A program made the translations under genes and the position numbers. From JAAYZB01 sp035379945 (GTDB taxonomy: Bacteria; Bacillota_I; Bacilli_A; Izemoplasmatales; Hujiaoplasmataceae), in the NCBI GenBank assembly GCA_035379945.1, contig DAOSWG010000001.1, forward strand, positions 62,001-126,000: a DNA stretch of 64,000 nucleotides, read 5' to 3'. Below the pieces are notes generated by a model that saw nothing but the letters and a program-made list of their open reading frames with translations, made no database searches and was not told the origin of the DNA. Of this stretch, positions 53,188-62,420 are shown piece by piece; within the stretch, counting starts at the first letter, position 1; the number at the start of each line of letters is the position of its first letter.

Positions 53188-55782
53188 TCAGTTGATCTTT
53201 TTGATTTCCTCGATTATCGATGCCAGGATATTCATGGCTTTCAACGGGGTAAGTTCGTTGATTTCGATTTCCTTTATTTGATCGATAATCGGACGGTATT
53301 CGCTTTTTTCTCTTTCTTCTTCCAGAGAAGCGGTTTCAAAATTGAAAAGATCGACCGTCTGAGGTTTGATGACATTATAGCCGTGATTCTTTTCGAGATC
53401 TTCCAGAATCGTCTGGGCTCTGCGTACCAGCTGGGTTGGCAGTTTAGCCAGTTTTCCAACATGGATTCCATATGAGCGGTCTGTCGGTCCGTCGGCGACT
53501 TTGTGCAAGAAAACGATGTTTCCCTTGTCCTCTTTTGCCATCACATGGATGTTATGAAGACTTTTCAGGGTATCCTCCAGGTAAGTCAGTTCATGGTAAT
53601 GGGTGGAGAAAAGGACTTTGCAAGCGATCTTGTGATGGGTGTATTCGATGATCGCCTGTGCCAGAGCCATGCCGTCGTAGGTGGCGGTTCCCCTGCCGAT
53701 CTCATCAAACAAAATCAAACTGTTTTCAGTGGCGTTTTGCAGGGCATAGTTCACTTCCATCATCTCGACCATGAAAGTCGATTTTCCGGTCGATAGGTCG
53801 TCGCTCGCGCCGATTCTCGTGAAAATGCGGTCGAATACCGGCAGTAAAGCTGATTTTGCAGGCACAAAACAGCCGATCTGGGCCATGATGACGATCAGAG
53901 CCAGCTGACGCATATAGGTTGATTTTCCGGACATGTTCGGTCCGGTTATGAGCAAAATCGAAGTATCGCTGTCCATATTCAAATCATTGGATACGAATGA
54001 TCCTCTGGCGACTGTCCGTTCGACAACCGGATGCCTTCCTTCGACGATCATGATCTTTTTTTCATTAGAGAGAACTGGTCGTACATAGCCGTTTTCGATC
54101 GATATTATGGCGAATGCCGTCAGCATGTCCACTTCCGCAAGCGATTTCGCCAGTTTTTGCAGATTATCGGTCATTCCTTTCGCCTGTTCCCTGACAAAAC
54201 AGAAAAGTTCATACTCCATCTGGATTGATTTGTCCATCGAACCGAGGATCATCGATTCCTTTTCCTTAAGTTCGGGGGTTATATATCTTTCACAGTTGAC
54301 AAGCGTCTGTTTCCGGTCGTAACCGAATTCCGGTTTGATCTGATCGATCTGTCCCTTCGTCACTTCGATATAGTAACCGAAAACCCGATTGTATCCGATT
54401 CTCAGTTTTTTGATTCCGGTCCGTTCGCGTTCCTTTTCTTCGAAGTCACGGAGCCATTCTTTCCCGTGGGTGGCCCGGTATTTTATCTCGTCCAGTTCGG
54501 AAGAATAACCAGCTTTGATGATGCCGCCTTCCTTGACCGAAAATGGCGGATCTTCGACGATCGCTTGTCCGATCAGATCTTCTAGTTGTGTGAAGTCTTC
54601 CATTCCTTTCAAAAGGCGGTTGGCGAGGTCGTCTTCCAGAGACAGAAGTCTCGATTTGATCCCGGGAACGCTTTTAAGCGATCTTGCCAGGTTGACGAGG
54701 TCCTTGCCGTTGGCGTTGCCGAAAGAAAGCCTTCCGACAATCCTTTCCAAATCATATACTTCCTTGAGAAGATTTCTGATTTCTTCCCTGATAATGAAAT
54801 TGTCGCTCATCGCTTCGACGAGCCGATAGCGTTCCTCGATTTTTTCTTTGTCGACCAAAGGACGCATGATGTTGCTTTTGAGCATCCTCGATCCCATTGC
54901 GCACTGGCATTTGTCAAGTAGCCAGAAAAGCGTTCCTTTGCGGCTTAGGGAGCGATATGTCTCCGTCAATTCGAGGTTGCGTCTCGAATTGTTGTCGATA
55001 TGAAGATATTTCGAGGACTCGAACACCTGCACTTTCTGCATGTGCATCAGTTCGCGCCTTTGCGAGCTGTAAAGATAATTCATGAGTCTGGCGAATGTCT
55101 GTAGCAGTTCCTTGTCATAGATATCCTGAACAAGACTCTTGCAATAGGCGGGAAGTTCAAGATTGTCCGATATGGATACGATTAACGCATAACTGTTCAG
55201 ATATTCTCTGATCCTGCTTTGGTTGAAATCACTGCCCAGCACCAATTCCCTGACATTCAGATTCAAGATTTCATTCATCAGGATGTCGATGTCGTTTGGC
55301 AATGTGATGATGTGATTTTCTCCGGTCGTTAGATCGGAATAAGCCAAAAGGAACTGTGTTTTCGTTTCCGATATCGCTGCGATAAAATTGTTCGATTTTT
55401 CCTCGACTGCGCCTTCCTCGACGATCGTCCCGGGAGTGATCAGTTTGATGACATCCCTTTTGACAAGTCCTTTCGCAAGTTGCGGATCTTCGATTTGTTC
55501 GACAATAGCCACCTTGAATCCCTTGTCGATCAGTTTTTCGATATAGAAATTGGCCGCATGATGGGGAACCCCGCACATCGGTACTTTGTCCTCCATGCCG
55601 GCATCCCGTCCGGTAAGGACGATTTCCAGTTCTTTCGATGCGACGATCGCATCGGTGAAAAACATCTCATAAAAATCTCCCAGTCGAAAAAAGACTATAA
55701 AGTCGCTATAGTCTTTTTTGATTTCCAGATATTGTTGCATCATCGGAGTATAGTTTGACCGGTCAAGCGAATTATGATCCAT
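53188..55782 (-). CDS. mutS: DNA mismatch repair protein MutS
   Basis: Mismatch-recognising ATPase with the N-terminal mismatch-binding motif DFYEMFF near residues 36-42, and a C-terminal ATPase with GPNMSGKST and FDEIGRGTATYDG. Length 864 is normal. In Bacillus ymcA and cotE lie between miaB and mutS; here a membrane protein of unknown function sits there. Confidence 0.97.
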   Translation of the reverse strand: MDHNSLDRSNYTPMMQQYLEIKKDYSDFIVFFRLGDFYEMFFTDAIVASKELEIVLTGRDAGMEDKVPMCGVPHHAANFYIEKLIDKGFKVAIVEQIEDPQLAKGLVKRDVIKLITPGTIVEEGAVEEKSNNFIAAISETKTQFLLAYSDLTTGENHIITLPNDIDILMNEILNLNVRELVLGSDFNQSRIREYLNSYALIVSISDNLELPAYCKSLVQDIYDKELLQTFARLMNYLYSSQRRELMHMQKVQVFESSKYLHIDNNSRRNLELTETYRSLSRKGTLFWLLDKCQCAMGSRMLKSNIMRPLVDKEKIEERYRLVEAMSDNFIIREEIRNLLKEVYDLERIVGRLSFGNANGKDLVNLARSLKSVPGIKSRLLSLEDDLANRLLKGMEDFTQLEDLIGQAIVEDPPFSVKEGGIIKAGYSSELDEIKYRATHGKEWLRDFEEKERERTGIKKLRIGYNRVFGYYIEVTKGQIDQIKPEFGYDRKQTLVNCERYITPELKEKESMILGSMDKSIQMEYELFCFVREQAKGMTDNLQKLAKSLAEVDMLTAFAIISIENGYVRPVLSNEKKIMIVEGRHPVVERTVARGSFVSNDLNMDSDTSILLITGPNMSGKSTYMRQLALIVIMAQIGCFVPAKSALLPVFDRIFTRIGASDDLSTGKSTFMVEMMEVNYALQNATENSLILFDEIGRGTATYDGMALAQAIIEYTHHKIACKVLFSTHYHELTYLEDTLKSLHNIHVMAKEDKGNIVFLHKVADGPTDRSYGIHVGKLAKLPTQLVRRAQTILEDLEKNHGYNVIKPQTVDLFNFETASLEEEREKSEYRPIIDQIKEIEINELTPLKAMNILASIIEEIKKIN

Positions 55783-55811
55783 TGATTTAGATTCTCCCTG
55801 AAAACCCGCTG

Positions 55812-57212
55812 TTATTCAAAAAGTCCGAACGGCCAATGGCCGGGGTTCAACGTAAAGTGATATACATAAGTGTAGGCACCGATAATGATGATGGCGGCGA
55901 AGAGTGTGATGAGGAAGATGGTCCAAAACCGTTTTTTCCGCTTTTTCTGATGGTATTTTTTGATGATGAGATTGATCTTTTCGTCAAGCAGATCCTTTTC
56001 CTCGTCGGAAAATTCGATGATCTCGCTTTGTGGTTTTTCAGCTTCGGTAGCTGTTTTCTCCAAAACCGGGGCCACGATCGGCTCTTCTTTCTTTTCAGGA
56101 ATAATTTCCGGTTCCGGTGAGATTACCGGCTTTTTCGTTACGATTTCTTCAGTTTTTTTGATCTCTTCCGGCATCTTTTGTTCTTCTTCAGGCAACTCGA
56201 TTGTTTCCTCTTCCTTCACCGGCTCTTCTTCCGGCTTAAGAATCGTTTCTTCTTTTGCAACCGAAATCGTTTCCGCCGGTTCTTCGTCAACTTCGATACT
56301 TCGCATGATTTCTTTTTCTGCCGGTTCGGCTTCGATTACGGGAATATCCTGATCGTTGGCCTGGAACTCGATCGCGTCGATCTTGACCGAATCAAATTCT
56401 GACTCGAGAGGAATATTGTAATCATGGACATCCTTTGCGATTTCCTGATGATAAAGATTCAGGGCATAGATGATGTATTCCACCATGTCGCTTTTCTTGA
56501 GATCGATCGAAATCTGGAAGCCTTTTTCCTTCGCATAGATTTCCAATTCGAGAACCGATTTGTCCTGAAGCAGCGTGGCTTCCTGTTCGGTTAGCCGAAA
56601 ACGGGCCGCAAGGATCTCGATCAGGCTGGACTTGTTGATGCGGCGTGGTACTTTGACACCGTACTTTTCACCGAGACCGCGAAGATCGCCTAAGGTGCAG
56701 GAATGCACGAAGACATCCTTGAGGATTTTGAGACTCACACCGTCGAGATAGCCGTTCGGTTCGTAGATTACCCGCTCCATCATGCCGATGAAATCGCCGT
56801 AATTGATTTTTTCGAGATCGACGGCGTATTTGTATTTCAGCTTTTCCAGATCATCGAAAAAAGCGTTCTTCAATCCGTAAAGCTCACGGTTGAGAAACAG
56901 AATGTCGAAGAGCAATTGTTTGTACTTGGCGGCATCAAAATCAAGATTGTAGTCGTAAATGAGTTTCTCGAGCAAATAAACCGAATAGTCGTTAAACCCG
57001 CGCAGCCGGTAGCGAAGCTCGTCTGTGTAGGACTCGTAAAGTTTGGTTTGAAAGACTTTTGGGTAGATCGTTTCTCTTAAAACGAAACGATGAATGTAAG
57101 TAGGAATCATAATCTTGTGCTGCAACAACAATTCGAGCAAATCCTCTGTGGGTATTACGGACAATGTTTTGGCAAATGCAAAATAGTCCTCGTTCGCTTT
57201 GAATCTACTCAT
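55812..57212 (-). CDS. Membrane-anchored protein with SAP/Rho-N-like repeats
   Basis: I do not recognise this 466-residue protein. Residues 174-206 (LGDLRGLGEKYGVKVPRRIN and following) and 218-252 resemble two helix-extended-loop-helix motifs of the SAP or Rho-N type, which bind nucleic acid. Residues about 290-410 are a long Glu/Pro/Lys-rich linker. A single membrane segment at about 437-457 leaves a short tail outside. A DNA- or RNA-binding protein attached to the membrane is plausible. Start 57212 has AAAGGTG upstream. It lies between miaB and mutS with its own promoter. Confidence 0.55.
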   Translation of the reverse strand: MSRFKANEDYFAFAKTLSVIPTEDLLELLLQHKIMIPTYIHRFVLRETIYPKVFQTKLYESYTDELRYRLRGFNDYSVYLLEKLIYDYNLDFDAAKYKQLLFDILFLNRELYGLKNAFFDDLEKLKYKYAVDLEKINYGDFIGMMERVIYEPNGYLDGVSLKILKDVFVHSCTLGDLRGLGEKYGVKVPRRINKSSLIEILAARFRLTEQEATLLQDKSVLELEIYAKEKGFQISIDLKKSDMVEYIIYALNLYHQEIAKDVHDYNIPLESEFDSVKIDAIEFQANDQDIPVIEAEPAEKEIMRSIEVDEEPAETISVAKEETILKPEEEPVKEEETIELPEEEQKMPEEIKKTEEIVTKKPVISPEPEIIPEKKEEPIVAPVLEKTATEAEKPQSEIIEFSDEEKDLLDEKINLIIKKYHQKKRKKRFWTIFLITLFAAIIIIGAYTYVYHFTLNPGHWPFGLFE

Positions 57213-57243
57213 GGTCTCACCTTTTTCATTACAATATACTTTG

Positions 57244-57272
57244 ATATTACTATATTTTGTTTTCTTATTCAA
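57244..57272 (-). promoter_or_regulatory. Promoter of the SAP-like gene and mutS-mutL-miaA
   Basis: On the minus strand TTGAAT (57267-57272) and TAATAT (57244-57249) are 17 bases apart. Confidence 0.55.
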
Positions 57273-57360
57273 GGGAAAAAACAGAAAATTTGGCGATTTC
57301 CTTGTTTTTTTTCCATATCGCTTTTCGCTATTCTTTTTCAGAGCCCCAATGAGGTCTCGC

Positions 57361-58821
57361 TTATTTGTTTGCTTCTTTGTCCGTCACTTCGCCATAGAGC
57401 GACCAAGTGTTGGCTTTTGTGATATTAACTGACACTGTTTTTCCTACCATTCCGGGGTTTCCCGGAAAGTTTACGAGTTTGTTGTTGGGATTATAACCAC
57501 AATATTTCGTCGCATCCGTTTTGGACTTTCCTTCGACCAATACTTCCGTGGTCGTGTCGAGAAATCTCCTGGTACCGGACGCATAGCCGCGATTGACCAG
57601 TTCGTTCAGTCTTTTCAAGCGGTCGCGTTTTGTTTCCGCCAAAACATCATCGGGCATAGAAGCTGCCGGAGTTCCGGCTCGTTTCGAATAAATGAAAGTA
57701 TAGGCTCCCTCGAAGCCGGCTTTTTTGACGAGATCAAGCGTTTCCTGGAAATCGGCCTCGGTTTCACCCGGAAATCCGACGATGATGTCTGTAGTCAGGG
57801 AGATGCCCGGAATCTTTGTTTTGATTTTGTTTACAAGTTCCAGATATTGCTCTTTCGTGTATTTGCGATTCATTTTGGAAAGAATGGCATTCGATCCGGA
57901 TTGCACCGGCAAATGGATGAACGGCATCAGGTTTCCGCCTTTCGCCAGAATATCTATGAGCTCGTCGGTGAAATCCTTGGGATGGCTTGTCATGAAACGG
58001 ATCCGTTCGATCGGTAATTTGTTTAGTTTATCGAGCAATGCGGCAAATGTGATTTCCGGATCGCCGTAATCCAGTCCGTATGAATTGACATTTTGCCCTA
58101 GCAATGTGACTTCCCGATAACCCTTTTTTGCCAGTTGGGAAACTTCTTCGACAATGTCTTCGATCTGGCGTGATCGTTCTTTTCCCCTTGTGTAAGGAAC
58201 GATGCAATACGTGCAGAATTCGTCGCATCCGTAAGTGATGTCAACCCAAGCTTTGAACGGATGGTTGCGGACGGAAGGAATCTTCTCTACTATGTCTCCT
58301 TCTTCGGATAGAACTTCAACAACCATTTTTCCGCTTTCTATCCGTTCTTTGATCATTTCCGGTAGTCTTTCGATGTTGTGAGTTCCAAACAGGATATCGA
58401 CGCGATTCTTGGTTTTCAATATCTTCTCGACCGTTGTCTCTTCTTGCGGCATACAGCCGCCAAGAGCGACGATGAGATCCGGATTGGCTGCTTTGTATTT
58501 CATGATGCGGCCGATTTCGCCATACACCCGCTTCTCGGCGTTTTCCCTGATTGCGCAAGTATTGAGAATGACTATGTCCGCCCTTTCGATACAATCGGCG
58601 GCTTCATATCCGACCATGGACAAAAGACCGGCCATTCTTTCGGAATCTGCTTCATTGGCCTGGCATCCGTATGTCTCGATAAAATACTTTTTGTCCTTTC
58701 CGATGCAATCGATGCCGGAAGAAGGCTTATATTGCCGGATTTCCACCGGTCCCTTTGTACGTTTTCTCGCTGATTTCAATTCTGGTTTGATCATTCGACT
58801 ATCTCTTTTCCGGTAAATCAT
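57361..58821 (-). CDS. miaB: tRNA-2-methylthio-N6-dimethylallyladenosine synthase
   Basis: A radical SAM methylthiotransferase. The N-terminal cluster cysteines are in TYGCQANEAD, LNTCAIREN and GGCMPQE; the radical SAM motif is GCDEFCTYC; a TRAM domain ends the protein. Length 486. It completes the modification begun by MiaA. The start overlaps the ymdB stop (ATGA). Confidence 0.96.
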   Translation of the reverse strand: MIYRKRDSRMIKPELKSARKRTKGPVEIRQYKPSSGIDCIGKDKKYFIETYGCQANEADSERMAGLLSMVGYEAADCIERADIVILNTCAIRENAEKRVYGEIGRIMKYKAANPDLIVALGGCMPQEETTVEKILKTKNRVDILFGTHNIERLPEMIKERIESGKMVVEVLSEEGDIVEKIPSVRNHPFKAWVDITYGCDEFCTYCIVPYTRGKERSRQIEDIVEEVSQLAKKGYREVTLLGQNVNSYGLDYGDPEITFAALLDKLNKLPIERIRFMTSHPKDFTDELIDILAKGGNLMPFIHLPVQSGSNAILSKMNRKYTKEQYLELVNKIKTKIPGISLTTDIIVGFPGETEADFQETLDLVKKAGFEGAYTFIYSKRAGTPAASMPDDVLAETKRDRLKRLNELVNRGYASGTRRFLDTTTEVLVEGKSKTDATKYCGYNPNNKLVNFPGNPGMVGKTVSVNITKANTWSLYGEVTDKEANK

Positions 58822-59576
58822 TCCGCATAGTTCACCCGTTCGATCCGTTTCTGTTCGAGATCGAGAAGTACGGCGCTAAACTGAAGTGGTCCGTTTTTTT
58901 CCGGTCTTGTCCTTTCGGGAATTCCGGTGATAAATTTACGTAGGCCCTGACCGATGTCGCCACCGATTATCGAATATTTGACTCCCGTCATTCCGATATC
59001 GGTAATGTAGAGCATTCCTTTCGGAAACACGCATTCGTCGGCGGTTGTCACATGGGTATGCGTTCCCACCAAAGCGCTTACCCGTCCATCAAGATAATTG
59101 GCGAGCGCATACTTTTCGCTGGTGGCTTCCGCATGGAAATCAATGATAATATAATCCGAATCGCACTTTTGAATAACTTCATCGGCTACGATGAAAGGAC
59201 TGTCGATCGGATCGTTCATGAAAACCCGGCCAAGCAGGTTGACCACGGTGATTGTCTTGTCGTTCACCCGGCAGGTTACAAATCCCTTCCCAGCGGCGCC
59301 TGGTCCGTAATTGGCTGGCCTCACCACATAGTCTAGGTTAAGAACCTCACCAGAATCCTTGCGGGAATAAGCATGGTTTCCGAGTGTGAACACATTGACT
59401 CCTCTTTTCATGTAGTCTTTGTATATTTCTTCCGATAGTCCGTTGCCGTTGGCGATGTTCTCACCGTTAACGACAATGAAATTCGGCCGGTAGAGTTGCT
59501 TGGCAGTCGAGAAAAAGCGATCAAATGCCTCGCGACCTTTTTCCATATAGACGTCTCCGATAAACAGTACGCGCAT
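58818..59576 (-). CDS. ymdB: YmdB-family metallophosphoesterase (2',3'-cyclic nucleotide phosphodiesterase)
   Basis: A 252-residue phosphodiesterase of the TIGR00282 family. Metal-site motifs GDV (7-9), NGENIANG (37-44), LGNHAYSRKD (65-74) and GTHTHV are present; the usual Thr-Trp after GNH is Ala-Tyr here. YmdB acts on cyclic nucleotides and influences RNA turnover; it is next to rny, as in Bacillus. Confidence 0.9.
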   Translation of the reverse strand: MRVLFIGDVYMEKGREAFDRFFSTAKQLYRPNFIVVNGENIANGNGLSEEIYKDYMKRGVNVFTLGNHAYSRKDSGEVLNLDYVVRPANYGPGAAGKGFVTCRVNDKTITVVNLLGRVFMNDPIDSPFIVADEVIQKCDSDYIIIDFHAEATSEKYALANYLDGRVSALVGTHTHVTTADECVFPKGMLYITDIGMTGVKYSIIGGDIGQGLRKFITGIPERTRPEKNGPLQFSAVLLDLEQKRIERVNYAE

Positions 59577-59598
59577 GTTTCCACCTTCTTCTTAACAA

Positions 59599-59625
59599 GA
59601 TAGCCTTCCTTTCGGGAAGGCTATC
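59599..59625. repeat. Strong intercistronic hairpin between rny and ymdB
   Basis: GATAGCCTTCC and GGAAGGCTATC form a perfect 11-bp stem around a 5-base loop. The minus strand continues with TTGTTAAG, not a T run, so it is not a normal terminator. It may mark an RNA processing or stability site. Confidence 0.6.
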
Positions 59626-59630
59626 AAATC

Positions 59631-61190
59631 TCATTTTGCGATGTCTTGAGCCCTTGTCTCCCGGATGACGGTTATCTTGATTGTTCCCGGATAGCTCAGT
59701 TTCTCTTCAATTTGCTGTTTTATTTCTCTGGCGACGACAAATGTCTTGGCATCGTCGATTTCGTTCGGTTTGACGATTACGCGGATCTCACGGCCCGCCT
59801 GAATGGCATATGCCTGGTCCACACCTTCCACAGAAGTGGATATTTCTTCCAACTGGGTGAGACGATTGATGTAGTTTTCAAGCGATTCGCTCCTGGCTCC
59901 CGGTCTGGCTGCGGAAAGGGCGTCGGCGGCGGCTACTAGCACGCCGATAACGGTTTCAGCCGGTTTGTCTCCGTGATGGCTGGCGATTGCGTCGATGATC
60001 GGTTTTGTCTCGTGATATTTGTTCGCAAGCATCACGCCGATGTCGACATGCGATCCTTCGATCTCGTGATCAACGGCTTTCCCGATGTCATGAAGCAATC
60101 CGGCCCGTTTGGCTATCACTTCGTTCTCGCCGAGTTCAACGGCCATTTTACCGGCCAAATAAGCGGTCTCGATCGAATGCTGCAGGGCGTTTTGTCCATA
60201 AGAAGTGCGAAAATGCAGTCTTCCTATCAGTTTTACGAGATCCGGATGAACTTTGCCGATACCGGTTTCGAAGACGGCCTTGTCGCCCATGTCGCGAATC
60301 AATTGATCTACTTCCACTCTGGTTTTCTCGACAATTTCTTCGATTCTGGCCGGATGGATACGTCCATCTGAAATCAATGTTTCAATCGAGCGTTTAGCGA
60401 TTTCCCTTCTTACCGGGTCGAATCCTGACAGAACTACGGCTTCCGGGGTGTCGTCGATGATCAGATCGACTCCGGTCATGGCTTCGATCGTTCTGATGTT
60501 TCTTCCTTCACGGCCGATTATCCGGCCTTTCATTTCATCGTTTGGCAGATTGACAACGGATACGGTCGATTCCGCGGTCACATCCTGTGCGTATTTTTGG
60601 ATTGCCTGCGATAAAATTTCCTTGGCGTTTTTCTGAGCGTCGAGTCTTGCTTTTTCTTCCTCTTCTCTCAAATAACGTCCGATTTCCTGAGCCATGTCAC
60701 TTTCGACACGGGCCATGATGATTTCTTTTGCTTGTTGTTCCGAAAGATTGGCAATATCCAGGAGTTTCTTGTTTTCTTCCTGGATGATTTCGTCCAGTTT
60801 GCTGTTCTTTTCCTCAAGAGCGACTTTTTTCTCGTCAAGTATTTCCTCTTTACGATCCAAGTTGAGTTCTCTTTTGTCCAAATTTGCCGAACGACGATCC
60901 ATTGTTTCTTCGCGCTGATTAACTTTGTTTTCCAGCTCGGAAATCAACGCTTTCTTTTCTTTGATTAATTTATCGTTCTCGGAATTCAGATTGTAGATTT
61001 CTTGTTTAGCTTCTAAGAGTTTTTCTTTTTTGATTTTTTCCGCTTGAGAATTTGCTTCGTCAATGATGTTTTGCGCTTTATTTTTCGCTGTTTGGAATCC
61101 CTTTTCGACGACCGATACCCGAGTAAGGAATCCGATGATACCACCGACAATTAAGCCTAGCAAACTGGAAATAATTTCAGGCCATGGCAT
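59631..61190 (-). CDS. rny: Ribonuclease Y
   Basis: The main mRNA-decay endonuclease of Gram-positives, 519 residues. It has an N-terminal membrane anchor (residues about 5-23), a long coiled coil, a KH domain (GRIIGREGRNIRTIE) and an HD domain with HDIGK. Start MPWPEIISS at 61190 has CGGAGG upstream and gives the correct length. Confidence 0.97.
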   Translation of the reverse strand: MPWPEIISSLLGLIVGGIIGFLTRVSVVEKGFQTAKNKAQNIIDEANSQAEKIKKEKLLEAKQEIYNLNSENDKLIKEKKALISELENKVNQREETMDRRSANLDKRELNLDRKEEILDEKKVALEEKNSKLDEIIQEENKKLLDIANLSEQQAKEIIMARVESDMAQEIGRYLREEEEKARLDAQKNAKEILSQAIQKYAQDVTAESTVSVVNLPNDEMKGRIIGREGRNIRTIEAMTGVDLIIDDTPEAVVLSGFDPVRREIAKRSIETLISDGRIHPARIEEIVEKTRVEVDQLIRDMGDKAVFETGIGKVHPDLVKLIGRLHFRTSYGQNALQHSIETAYLAGKMAVELGENEVIAKRAGLLHDIGKAVDHEIEGSHVDIGVMLANKYHETKPIIDAIASHHGDKPAETVIGVLVAAADALSAARPGARSESLENYINRLTQLEEISTSVEGVDQAYAIQAGREIRVIVKPNEIDDAKTFVVAREIKQQIEEKLSYPGTIKITVIRETRAQDIAK

Positions 61191-61270
61191 GATTATTACC
61201 TCCGAGTTTAGAATTGTCATATATGATAGCCGGGCTCGTATTGTGAGTCTGGCACCTATATCTTGATATT

Positions 61271-61299
61271 ATTATAATATAAAAAAATATGATAGTCAA
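61271..61299 (-). promoter_or_regulatory. Promoter of rny
   Basis: On the minus strand TTGACT (61294-61299) and TATAAT (61271-61276) are 17 bases apart; a leader of about 75 bases follows. Confidence 0.82.
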
Positions 61300-61330
61300 A
61301 AATTTTTTCCGGGAATTCCAATGTTTCCAA

Positions 61331-61358
61331 AAAAAAAGGAAAGTTGTTCGGACTTTCC
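61331..61358 (-). terminator. Terminator of recA
   Basis: GGAAAGT and ACTTTCC form a 7-bp stem followed by a run of T. The stem starts at the TAG stop of recA. Confidence 0.85.
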
Positions 61359-62353
61359 TATTTAAGATTCAGTTCTTTTTTTACTAACTGACGGATTTCT
61401 TCGTAAACATCCGGATTTTCTTCCAAATATTTCTTGACGTTTTCTCTTCCCTGTCCGATCTTTTGATCCTTATAGGAATACCAAGCGCCGCTTTTCTGAA
61501 TGATGTCTTTATCGGCGGCGAGATCGACCAGTTCGCCGGTCTTGGAGATTCCCTTTCCGAACATGATGTCGACGATGCAAGTTTTGAAAGGCGCAGCGAC
61601 CTTGTTCTTGACAACTTTGACTTTGGCTTGGTTTCCGATGAATTCGTTGCCTTCCTTGATCTGTTCGCCTCTTCTGATTTCCAAGCGTACCGATGCATAA
61701 AATTTAAGGGCTCTTCCTCCCGGTGTCGTTTCCGGATTGCCAAACATTACGCCGACTTTTTCCCTGATCTGGTTGATAAAGATCGCAATGCATTGCGATT
61801 TAGATAAAACGCCTGACAGTTTACGCATGGCTTGGCTCATCAGTCTTGCCTGCAATCCGACATGTGAATCGCCCATCTCGCCCCTGATTTCCGCTTCCGG
61901 GACCAAGGCGGCGACAGAATCGACGACCATTATGTCGACAGCTCCGCTTCTGACTAGTGCTTCGGCGATTTCCAATCCCTGTTCGCCGGTATCCGGCTGG
62001 GAAAGAATCAAAGAATCGATATCGACTCCGAGGTTTTTCGCATAAACGGCATCAAGCGCGTGTTCGGCGTCGATAAAGGCGGCATAGCCGCCGTTTTTCT
62101 GCACTTCTGCGATCGCATGAAGTGCAAAGGTCGTTTTTCCCGAAGATTCTGGTCCGTAGATCTCGACGATCCTTCCGCGCGGATATCCACCGACTCCCAA
62201 AGCGCTGTCAAGCGCCAAAGAACCAGTAGAAACCGCTTCTATGCTCATGTCGTCCTGTCTTTCTCCCAAGATCATCACGGCACCCTTGCCATATTCTTTT
62301 TCGATTTCCTTAAGTGCGACTTCAAGAATCTTCTTTCTTTTTTCGTCAGCCAT
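61358..62353 (-). CDS. recA: Recombinase RecA
   Basis: Strand-exchange ATPase. Walker A GPESSGKTT, the DNA-binding loops and NQIREKVG are present; length 331. GGGAGG precedes the start. A perfect GCCGGA-caa-TCCGGC hairpin (62400-62414) lies in the gap to pgsA. I saw no GAAC-N4-GTTC LexA/DinR box upstream, and cinA, usually between pgsA and recA, is missing. Confidence 0.98.
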   Translation of the reverse strand: MADEKRKKILEVALKEIEKEYGKGAVMILGERQDDMSIEAVSTGSLALDSALGVGGYPRGRIVEIYGPESSGKTTFALHAIAEVQKNGGYAAFIDAEHALDAVYAKNLGVDIDSLILSQPDTGEQGLEIAEALVRSGAVDIMVVDSVAALVPEAEIRGEMGDSHVGLQARLMSQAMRKLSGVLSKSQCIAIFINQIREKVGVMFGNPETTPGGRALKFYASVRLEIRRGEQIKEGNEFIGNQAKVKVVKNKVAAPFKTCIVDIMFGKGISKTGELVDLAADKDIIQKSGAWYSYKDQKIGQGRENVKKYLEENPDVYEEIRQLVKKELNLK

Positions 62354-62399
62354 ATTAGCCTCCCGTTTCCAAGATTGCGATATTCTTCATTAATAATAC

Positions 62400-62414
62400 G
62401 CCGGACAATCCGGC
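62400..62414. repeat. Short GC hairpin between pgsA and recA
   Basis: GCCGGA and TCCGGC pair perfectly around three bases. No T run follows, so terminator activity is doubtful. Confidence 0.5.
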
Positions 62415-62420
62415 TTTGCT

